Position numbers and translations under genes: made by a program. Below are positions 25,401 to 33,927 of a DNA stretch of 64,000 bases, in pieces. The stretch is from Macquaria australasica (Eukaryota; Chordata; Actinopteri; Centrarchiformes; Percichthyidae): positions 1-64,000 of the forward strand of contig SEMN01000889.1 in assembly GCA_005408345.1 (NCBI GenBank). The letters run 5' to 3'. Each line of letters begins with the position of its first letter. Position 1 is the stretch's first letter. The notes under the pieces are model-generated. The model ran no database searches. It saw only the letters and a program-made list of their open reading frames with translations, and was not told the origin of the DNA.

Positions 25401-26035
25401 CCAAATCTACGAACTAATAATATCCAATAATAATCCTAAACTAATCATAATCCAATAATTACTATTATTAGACAGACATGGCAACCAATGGATAAAGATT
25501 AAAAGAGACATTTTGAGTTTTGGACAAAAAACAACAACTGACCTGCTCCTTTTCTGGACAGAATGACTCTGAATTCTCTAAATCTAAAAGAGAGAGACAA
25601 ACAAACCCACCATCATGAGACAACATCTAAAACACAACCAAGACAACATCAGCATCACACTACCACCACTGGATGCACATGTTCATGCAGAAAAGCTTGT
25701 GTATTGTCCTCTCTTGTCCTCTGTGGTGTTGTGTGTTCTTGATGTAAATGAAACTTGTGGAATGTGGGATGTGGAACCTTTCACAGATACAGACTGGTTC
25801 CACAGTTCCTCGAGAACCATTAAACCATTCAATTTCAATTCAATGAATTGAAGGGATGCTTTTTGAAAGCTCCCTCCACTCCTTTGTGTTTGAACCAAAA
25901 GCATTGTTTTTATGTTTTAACATGTTTTTATGTTGGGAGGAGTTTTTAGTCATACTGACTTGTAAAGCATTAGCTCCCAGTTCCACAATACATACTACAT
26001 TAACTGGATTTTGAGTGTGTTGTGCAATATACAGT

Positions 26036-26118
<83 letters not shown>

Positions 26119-26171
26119 AGACCAGGCACTCCACCAGGATCTTTCAGTATCTCTGGGTTGTTGGGATCCAT
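12251..26171 (-). CDS. ccdc142: CCDC142, coiled-coil domain-containing protein 142 (N-terminal exons tentative)
   Basis: Exons read in phase, 5' to 3': 23937-23684, 23275-23066, 22268-20842, 20353-20049, 19550-19464, 19162-18989, 16138-15972, 15532-15380, 14950-14836, 14561-14384, 14067-13957, 13429-13329, 12655-12487, 12359-12251. All junctions are GT-AG with matching phases; they total 3,560 nt (about 1,186 aa). Identity rests on the C-terminal domain: PSSPSEYA, then VQGALQLKQDFDSIREL, then VFQQADSAVVCLLQQP, all matching the vertebrate CCDC142 domain as I recall it. The two first exons (26172-26116, MDPNNPEILKDPGGV, and 25575-25543) fit only if AG|AATTC is used as acceptor, so the start is provisional. 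Exon 22268-20842 is unusually long and Ser/Thr/Gln/His-rich. The function of CCDC142 is not established, and I assign none. Confidence 0.92.
16152..17500 (+). mobile_element. composite of non-LTR retrotransposon 3' ends with one ORF2 C-terminal fragment
   Basis: Four related tails occur in one orientation. A (16152-16308) ends CCAATAAAGCAAATTGAATT; B is at 16337-16450; B' is at 17128-17240; A' (17297-17500) again ends in repeated GAATT. B and B' share TAAGTTTTCTGCTATTTTCT. Between B and B' lies a LINE ORF2 C-terminal piece (about 16650-17095) with a zf-RVT-like finger CGHCTTGEVDTEIHFLLKC. The order A-B-ORF-B'-A' suggests nested insertion or duplication. It is in CCDC142 intron sequence, antisense to the gene. 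The ORF piece has no RT core and cannot function. Confidence 0.75.
17640..18985. other. CCDC142 intron, little recognised
   Basis: No exon signal consistent with the CCDC142 phases was found here. A short relic of an L2-like tail (TTCAATTCAGTTTTATTTAT) is present near 18588-18612. The 72-codon frame at 17640-17858 on the minus strand has no known domain. Confidence 0.4.
19379..19450. repeat. (TG)n-(CA)n strand-switching microsatellite
   Basis: About 48 bases of TG repeat run directly into about 23 bases of CA repeat through TGTGTGCGCACACA, a palindrome centred at 19427/19428. It sits in the CCDC142 intron about 14 bp past the 19464 donor. Confidence 0.95.
19565..19800 (+). repeat. teleost interspersed repeat (SINE-like or non-autonomous)
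   Basis: Contains the very common fish motif TTTGTCCAAAGCGACGTACA preceded by CATTTACATTTATTCATTTG. No coding capacity is seen. It lies within a CCDC142 intron. The exact family name is not certain from memory. Confidence 0.6.
26045..26118. repeat. (TG)n microsatellite, about 74 bp
   Basis: A nearly pure TG tract interrupted once by TAGG. It begins immediately beside the tentative CCDC142 5' exon (26172-26116). Confidence 0.95.
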
Positions 26172-26599
26172 ACTGTGAACAGACAACATGTACATTAGTG
26201 ATGTTCCATGCTGAGATGCTTTTAAGGGTGAGGTGATAGGGTTATCTCATTTGTCCACCTAAAATATTATTTTTTGATTTTATGCCTTGATGAAATGGCC
26301 TTACCAAATGATTTTTCTCACCAGAACAATAATTCAGACACCAGCCAGCCAAACCACCAAAGGACTTCCTTTGGGATGTCATTTCTTTAATTCTATGTGA
26401 CATTTAAACAACTGACAGCAAATTTCATCAGACATACTTTATGTTTATGTATTGGTTTAGCCAAGACGCTCTTTTTCCTCTGTATTCCCTGGACAGATGT
26501 TACAGATGCTCTTCTGCGCTATCTGCCGCCATCTGGAACTTCCCTGTAGACATAAAGTTATGTAGTATGACAGTCAACAATGTTTCCACTTCATTTGGA

Positions 26600-27050
26600 G
26601 AGGCTTATTTAAAGCCCCATTTTGAGGTACTTGTACTTTGAGTATTTCCATTATATGTTGTTGTAAACTGGTATTCCACCATATTTCAGAGGGAAATATT
26701 CTACTTTTCACTGCACTACATTTATCTGACAGCTGTAGTTACTTTACAGATCCAGATTGCATATTCAAAACGTTTAATGAAATTATAAAGTGTGATGCAT
26801 TGTTATGGATTAAAATTAACTTCACCTCGACCAACAGTAAAATGCCACTTACACATTAATGCATGCAGGTAAACTACAACATCAATATAACACTGACAGG
26901 GTCAATTCACTTTAAGGATTTTTTCTGATGGGACTTATGTACAGTACCTTTATTTAGGTCATATTTGGATGTTAGACTTTTACTTGTTATGATGTATTTT
27001 TACATTAGTGCAATGCTACTTGATCTGAATACTTATTGCATTACTGCAGC
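26600..27050 (-). repeat. full-length copy of a percomorph repeat family (same family as 61195-63355)
   Basis: Read on the minus strand it begins near AAGTATTCAGATC, passes through GTAACTACAGCTGTCAGATA and AGAATATTTCCCTCTGAAAT, and ends near ACTCAAAGTACAAGTACCTC. The same ordered blocks occur on the plus strand around 61210-61600 and 63205-63330, where the family member is interrupted. This copy shows the uninterrupted structure. It is likely a non-autonomous DNA element. Confidence 0.7.
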
Positions 27051-27289
27051 TGTCAGGAGTTGGGAGATTGGCTACTATTACTTCTTTTAACAGTGCACTG
27101 ATTTCACCTGTGACTGTGATGAAGTGGAGAAGAACCCACAACATTAATTCATTTCACCAAGTAGTAAGGCCCGGTGTTCTTAAAGTACATGTTCCTAAAC
27201 GGTTTTAACGTTTGACTGCTTTAAGACAGAGCCGGTCACAGGAACAGAGATGGATTCTCAAGGCATTATTATCAAGACAGTATTCTTAC

Positions 27290-27640
27290 TCAACATTAGA
27301 AAAGGCGTCCACAAGTCCAGGTCCATCCCCGGTGCATCCTGGCGACACAACAGAAAGAGCTGCTTTCACCGCTGACTTGTGTTCTTGAAAGAGAAGCTGC
27401 AGCTTCACATCCAGCTGGTGTTAATAATTCCACAGGAGAACTGTTGTCAACAGTAGCAGCAGGTTTAGCCCATTAGCAGCAGCTAGCGTCGAAGCGAAGT
27501 CCTTCACTGAAACCGGCCGCACAAAGCCAAGTATCTTATTAGTGACTTACGCCTTCTTTAAGATGCACTCGTTAATCCAGTGCGCATGGAGGAAGGGTGG
27601 TTTAAAATAGCATCTGCTAGCGAGGAGGCCTGAAAACACA
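27290..27640 (-). other. probable 5' untranslated exons / promoter region of CCDC142
   Basis: Splice-like edges are present on the minus strand: TCGCCAG|GATGCACC (exon start 27335) ending TTGA|GTAAGA, and a more upstream exon ending AAGGC|GTAAGT near 27550. The reading frame leading into MDPNNPEILKD is open through the first of these, but no in-frame ATG was found, and the more upstream exon does not keep phase, so I treat both as 5' UTR. An alternative first coding exon cannot be excluded. Confidence 0.35.
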
Positions 27641-27659
27641 GGATGTAAGTTAGCAGCAG

Positions 27660-29455
27660 CCAATCAGGAGGAAGCGTCCCAGGTTGTTATGGAAAACAGA
27701 GGAAGCACGTTGAAGTCTGGGAAATGGCTCCTCCTGCCATAGACACACATGTATGTGTACATACTGTATACGTATATATATGTGTATGTCTCCTGCTACT
27801 GATAACCATGGAGCATTAAAGCCTTTCACTGCAATGTGATGGGGGGTCAAGCCCTTAGTTGCCACGCAAGTATTATATTCATAAAGAATAGTGTAATTTA
27901 CCTTCAAATGAATAGGTTTCACCCACCAGTCAACACCGTAGTTCTCCAGACATTTGTGGAAACATGCCATTCTTATTATAGATACAGCATGTCCCATATT
28001 TCATATAAACTTGTTTGCTGTGGAAAATTCTCATTTTTGTTTGTGGTGGTTTTTGTCTAGATTGAAAAAAGTGTTTGATTTTCTTGACCATAGCGGATGA
28101 TAGCACATTTGAAAGCCTTTTTTCTTTCTATATTTAAAACAAGAGTTTTAGATGCCTTTGTGTCCTGAGTTTTTGTTTGCTTGTTATGACTTCTTTTTTT
28201 CTCTATATGTAACCCTGTATGCCTTTTGCAGACACATTTAAGTCTTTGCTGTGTCTACGGTAGCCAACAGAGCTCAGCGCACTGCAACTTAAGAAAACAC
28301 ATGCAAATGGACAAGCACATGAAGAAAACATCTTCACCACTTTGGCTAAACATAGTTTGCATTTTTTGGGGGGGGAAAAACTAAATAAATGAAGCTCAAG
28401 TTAAGTGAACATTAAGAAACACAAATACACACACGCTCCAACACAATGGACATTCAAAGATGACATTATTAAATGAAAGATGTCAAAGACATTTATAAGC
28501 AAAAATCTTTAGTTTTAGGTTTTAGAGCTGGGCAGTGTTGTCATAACATTACCTTTCACATACATTTGCATATTATATATATATATATATATGAACACTG
28601 CACTGAACACACTGAACTCTGCACATTATTTCCAAATAGTTCTCTGGGTTTTTGATGCCATTCCCTCTGAAGTTGTTGTATTGCTGAGAGACATTGATTT
28701 ACATTTTCCTTCCTTACCCTGATACTTGTGAAACTGCTGTGGGTAAGATCTCTATTTCAGCTTGTGCTCAACAACAATAAGAAGATTAGAAGATGTGAGG
28801 GTTCTTAAAAGAACATCTGTACAGATGTGAAGCCCTGACAGTCTAAATATCTGACAGATCACTAATGAAAACTATTGTTTTGTACTTCTTTCCTCTCCCC
28901 GTGTAGTTTGACTACTGATTTAATGGTTTGAATTATTTACTGAATTGAATTATTATTGAATTATTTATGTAGTTTGAAAAGGACGGTCCAGCAATCCAGT
29001 CTGGTCAGCCGGTTTATATACAGCAACAAACTGATATGATGACTGCCTTACATGAGAATTTTAGCCCATCTAAATTTTTATGTAAAATAATAATACGAAT
29101 CATGTTGAGGTCGCCTGCATAACATTTTAATATTCTACCCTGTCATAGAGAAGAACATCATTAAAACAGTTATTGGAGACTGCTGAACAGATAGATTTGA
29201 TAACATTTTATTACATCGGGATCCGATGTAAATATTTCTTTGACTTCCTAATAGTTCAGTGTCATTACCACACAGTACTTCTCCAAGATTTACAATCAAT
29301 AAAGGAGTTAAGCTAGGCTGTTCGATTTCCCCTTTGCTCTTCATCGATGCTGCAGGTTCAATTTTTGTCAAAAATGATCAGTTTAGGTGACACAACAATA
29401 CCTATGAAGAGTACTGATGAAATTCCTAAAATTCTTGAAAAATGTATTTGGATAC
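27660..29455. other. intergenic, no gene recognised; short (AT)n at 28576-28592
   Basis: AT-rich DNA between the CCDC142 5' end and the L2-like LINE. The minus-strand frame at 27650-27997 has no domain and overlaps the expected promoter. Nothing supportable was found apart from simple repeats. Confidence 0.5.
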
Positions 29456-29459
29456 CCAA

Positions 29460-32335
29460 GTTCAATTCAATTCAGTTTTATTTATATAGCGCCATATCAT
29501 AACAAGGTTATCTCAGAGCACTTTTTCATATAGAGCAGGTCTAGACCGACTCTTTATATTTACAGAGACCCAACAATTCCCACCATGAGCAGCACTAGGA
29601 GACAGTGGCAAGGAAAAACTCCCTTTTAACAGGCAGAAACCTCAAGCAGAACCAGGCTCTGGGTGGGCGGTCATCTGCCTTGACCGGTTGGGTTGAGAGA
29701 GAGAGAGAGGGAGAGGGAGAGAGAGAGAAAGAAAGAGACAAAGAGAGAGACAGCAGGAGGAAAGAGAACATACAGTAGCACAGTATAGTTCTATATAGAG
29801 ATGTAAAGTAATAGTTGTGGTAATGGTATTGATGCTAATATTAATAAAAATAATACTAATAGCAATATAATAATAGTAATACTAATAATAAGAGCAATAA
29901 CAGTAATAGCAGCAGTGGGTGCAGAGCAGGAGCACGGGGGCAGCAGGTGACCAGCAACCACAGATCCAGACTCTACAGCTCCAGAGGCAGAAATACCTGC
30001 AGAAAGCAACAGAAGGAGAGAGAGAGAGAGAGAGAAAGCACACAACTACGGGAAAGGGAAGCAGTCGAGTTAGTAACAAGCATTAACGGGATAGGAGTCC
30101 GTACAGATGGAGAGGGAGAGGAGGAGAGAGGAACTCAGTGCATCATGGGAAGTCTCCCAGCAGTCTAGGCCTATAGCAGCATATCTAAGGGGTGGCTCAG
30201 CTTTATCAAAGAGGAAAGTCTTAAGCCTACTCTTAAATGTGAGGAGGGTGTCTGCCTCCCTGGATTTTACAAGGAGCCAGTGTAGAGAAGCTAATTTTGG
30301 AGAAATATGATCCCTTTTCCTGGTTCTTGTCAGTAAATGTGCCGCAGCATTCTGGATCAACTGGAGAGTCTTAAGGGACTTATTGGGGCAGACTGATAAT
30401 AGGGAGTTGCAGTAATCCAGCCTAGACGTAACAAATGCATGAACTAGTTTTTCTGCATCTCTTTGAGATAGGATGTGCCTGATTTTTTGCAATGTTACGT
30501 AAATGAAAAAAGGCAGTCCTTGAAGTTTGTTTTATGTGGGAGTTAAAAGACATATCCTGATCAAAGATTACTCCAAAATTCCTTACGGTGTCGCTGGAGG
30601 CCAGGGCAATGCCATCTAGAGAAACTATATCTTTAGATAATGTGTTTCGGAGGTGTTCGGGGCCAAGTACAATAACTTCAGTTTTGTCTGAGTTTAACAT
30701 CAGAAAATTGCAGGTCATCCAGGTTTGTATGTCCTTAAGGCATGCTTGAAGTTTAGCTAATTGATCTGGCTTGATCGATAAATATAATTGGGTATCATCT
30801 GAATAACAATGAAAATTTATAGAGTGCTTCCTAATAAAATTTCCTAAAGGAAGCATATATAAGGTAAATAGAATTGGTCCAAGCACAGAACCTTGTGGAA
30901 CTCCGTGACTAACTTTGGCGTGCATAGAGGATTCATCATTAACGTGTACAAACTGATATCGATCTGATAAATAGGATTTAAACCAGCTTAGTGCAGTACC
31001 TTTAATGCCAATAAAATGTTCTAGTCTCTGTAATAGAATGTGATGGTCTATCGAATGCAGCACTAAGATCTAGTAAGACAAGTACAGAGACAAGTCCTTT
31101 GTCTGACGCAATTAGAAGGTAATTTGTAACTTTCACCAGTGCTGTCTCTGTGCTATGATGCACTCTAAATCCTGAATCCTAAATCTTGTGTAGAAACTCA
31201 CACAACTGATTGGCAACTGCTTTCTGAAGGATCTTAGAGAGAAAAGGAAGGTTAGATATCGGTAGTATAGTTTGATAAAACCCCTGGATCAAGAGTGGGC
31301 TTTTTAAGAAGAGGTTTAATTACAGCTACTTTAAAGGACTGTGGCACATAGCCTTTTAATAAGGACAGAGAGATCATATCTAGTAAAGAAGTGCTAAGGG
31401 TAGAACTTCTTTAGGCAGCCTAGTTGGGACGGGGTCTAAGATACACGTTGATGGCTTAAAGAAATCAGTGAAGTTAGTTGATGAAGGTTGATGGGAGAAA
31501 AGCAGTCTAAATGTACAGGTTTTACAGTTGTTTCTAAGATTCCTGTGTTTGAAGATAAGTCAGTACCAACTGAGGGCAGGAGGTGCTGAATTTTGTCTCT
31601 AACAGTTAGAATTTTATCTTTAAAGAAGCTCATGAAGTCATTACTACTGAGGTCTATAGGAATACATGGCTCAACAGAGCTGTGACTCTCTGTCAGCCTG
31701 GCTACAGTGCTGAACAGAAACCTGGGGTTGTTCTTATTTTCCTCTATTAATGATGAGTAGTAAGCTGCTCTGGCATTACGGAGGGCCTTCCTATAAATTT
31801 TAAGACTATCTTGCCAGGCTAAACGTGATTCTTCCAGATTGGTGGAACGCCATTTCCTTTCAAGTTTTCGCGATGTTTGCTTTAATTTGCGGGTTTGCGG
31901 GTTATACCATGGAGCTAACCTCCTCTGTTTTATTATCTTCTTTTTTAGAGGGGCGATAGAGTCGAGTGTTATTCGTAGTGAGCCTGCAGCACTATCAACA
32001 AGATGATCAATTTGGGAGGGACTAAAGTTAGCATAGGAGTCATCTGTTACATTGAGATATGGCATTGAATTAAGTGCCGATGGAATCACTTCCTTAAATT
32101 TAGCTACAGCACTATCAGATAGACATCTAGTGTAGTTTGCCTAATGGCGTGTAGTCCAGTAATAGGAATTCAAAAGTTATTAAATAATGGTCCGATAAAA
32201 AAGGATTCTGTGGCAAGACTATTAGATGTTCAATTTCAATGCCACAAACAAGAACAAGGTCGAGGGTGTGGTTAAAACAGTGAGTGGGTTTATGTACACT
32301 CTAACAGAAACCAACCACTCCTCTCCTGGTTACTT
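29460..32335 (-). mobile_element. L2-like LINE, 5' truncated, inactive
   Basis: The longest copy of the family in the window. On the minus strand it runs from the end of an endonuclease domain (SDHYLITFEF, about 32180), through a linker (31436-32089), a reverse transcriptase (30422-31063) and a C-terminal region (30070-30492), to a 3' UTR and a GAATT-type tail at 29460. The RT shows HGVPQGSVLGPILF and the catalytic YSDD box. Frames are broken at several points, for example one indel at LDLSAAFD, so it is a dead copy. GA-rich tracts (29696-29745, 30012-30034) lie in the 3' UTR. It fits the L2/CR1 group (Maui-like in fish); the exact family is not verified. Confidence 0.88.
30070..32089 (-). 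pseudogene. reverse transcriptase ORF of the L2-like LINE, frameshifted
   Basis: Three open pieces in the family's order cover linker (31436-32089), RT fingers/palm (30422-31063) and C-terminal region (30070-30492). The region between pieces 1 and 2 still shows family sequence but with stops and a frame change near 31035. Motifs seen are LSWFKSYLSDR, PQGSVLGPILF, CYSDDTQLYLS and a C-terminal HAFVTSRLDYCNSLL. The usual box is Y-A-D-D; here the second residue is Ser. No functional product is expected. Confidence 0.85.
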
Positions 32336-32339
32336 TTGA

Positions 32340-32731
32340 TTTAATTAATTTAAGTTCTACCAAAAGCTAAGGAAGTTCACTTTAAAACCTTTTCAGGAAT
32401 ATATCCCTTGGGGGAATTTCTTATGCAGCAGTTTGACTCTGCTTGACTTTGCAACTATTGCATTTTCTGTGATGAAAACATTGAGACATCATAATTATTG
32501 TTATGACTGTATGTAGTAAAACATGTTGGGATGGTGTGGATTACAGGTTGTTTTCTAGGATACTTGGTACCTGAACATTGCAGTCTGACAACTGACTTTG
32601 GTCTGTCAACCGTTTTTGTCTTATATATTTGTCTGTTTTTTTTAAATCATTATTTTAATGAACTGGTGCCTATAAATCTGTTCACTTAATTTTACAACGT
32701 CATGATGGTTGTAAATTGTTATCATCATGTT
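32340..32731. other. intergenic, nothing recognised
   Basis: AT-rich DNA between two mobile elements, with no exon-like or repeat signal I can name. It ends in GTTAATAAAGTTCTT, which is the target site of the adjacent insertion. Confidence 0.5.
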
Positions 32732-32746
32732 GTTAATAAAGTTCTT

Positions 32747-33626
32747 TTTTTATTGAAATAGAAATGTACAACAATATATAGCATGTGATACATTAACAGT
32801 GGTAGGCTCTTTAGAAAACGGAGCACACAATGTAAACAGTTAAAACCTAATAAAAGACCAAAAAAAGAATAAAATGAAATAGCTAGGGGGTCTCTTCTAA
32901 TAATTCTAAGGCATCAATAATGTTCAGTAGTTTTTTTGCTGTTCTCTGTTTCATATACTAAAGTGATTTATGGGCAGACCCAGAGTCTGGTCGCAAATAT
33001 TTGAAAACGCAGGCTGTCCCTTCCTAATTTCAGTGGAATAACTGGGGAGAAATTAAAGATGCGGCAGTGCTGGTGCAGGAACATGACTACGACTCATGGA
33101 TGTATTATAAGAACTGGATGTCAGACCCAAAGATGGCGCCTATTCAGTCCAATCAGAATTGCTCGCCCAGCGCCTATGCTGAAAAAGTTTCTAGCTTCCG
33201 GGTTTACTTCCGGGTTATGCGGCCCACTGAATATGCGCAGTAGTGTTTCCCCCCACTGGCCCCGCCCACGAGTTCCCGCTCGGCCCATAGACTTTACATT
33301 GTGATGACGTCACGAATTTTTAAATCGCTTTTCTCAGCTCGAGGAAAGTTTTACAAATATGAAACCTCCTTGGATCAAAAATTCATAATAGAAAGAGTCA
33401 TAATCGACCTTGTTTCCAGTTCAAGGTGTCCTGTCAACAGTTTTACAGACGTCTCTTTTACTGTTGTGGCCTGTGGGGAAAATGCTTTTTGGGCCGCAGG
33501 GGGATTTTTCGCTGCAATACCACAAGTGACCACTGGAAAAAAATGGAAGCAAGGCTGAGCGATGGCGCCGTATCCAGTTCTTATTACACATCCATGGTTC
33601 CAGTGTCTTGAAAATAAAAGTGTTCT
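32747..33626 (-). mobile_element. 5'-truncated L1-like LINE insertion with 15-bp target-site duplication, containing a MITE
   Basis: Perfect direct repeats GTTAATAAAGTTCTT flank it (32732-32746 and 33627-33641). The minus-strand 3' end (poly-T on plus, from 32747) is homologous in inverted orientation to 35300-35557, sharing GAGCACACAATGTAAACAG and neighbouring blocks. A MITE (33095-33596) sits inside. The arrangement indicates target-primed insertion of a short LINE 3' end upstream of slbp, followed by (or carrying) the MITE. Confidence 0.8.
33095..33596 (+). mobile_element. MITE with about 25-bp terminal inverted repeats, copy 1 (complete)
   Basis: The ends are CATGGATGTATTATAAGAAC and the inverted GTTCTTATTACACATCCATG, matching except for two positions over about 25 bp. 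The inside is highly similar to 54495-54885. It codes for no transposase. Superfamily is not determinable, since a clear target-site duplication was not seen. It lies only about 330 bp upstream of the slbp start codon. Confidence 0.85.
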
Positions 33627-33847
33627 GTTAATAAAGTTCTTCAAAAAATAATTGGACTTCCTGTGGAGACTGTGAAGGCTGCTGGAAACAGTCTGTCTTT
33701 TTGCCGCCGCCGCCTGCTCCAGAGATGCTCCAGGCCACAGTTCATGTGGAAGGAAGCAGCCCAGTCTCTACCCTGCCTTTACATGTATAGCCGCCGTTTC
33801 CGGTCATGTGAGTCGTTGGATTGTTTGGGGCCGCGCGTCTTTCAGTG

Positions 33848-33855
33848 TTGGCGGG
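33848..33855 (+). promoter_or_regulatory. possible E2F-type site in the slbp promoter
   Basis: TTGGCGGG lies 73 bp upstream of the slbp ATG in a GC-rich stretch (33820-33870). E2F control would fit a cell-cycle-regulated gene, but a single 8-bp match is weak evidence. Confidence 0.3.
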
Positions 33856-33927
33856 TATCTGTAGACTGCGAGCCTCTCAGTTGATCACACAAGAACTTTA
33901 CCGCCTCAGATACTCATTATCGACAAA

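Noticed and set aside
27650..27997. 115-codon minus-strand frame upstream of CCDC142
   Set aside because: No domain, no splice context, overlaps the likely promoter and AT-rich simple sequence.
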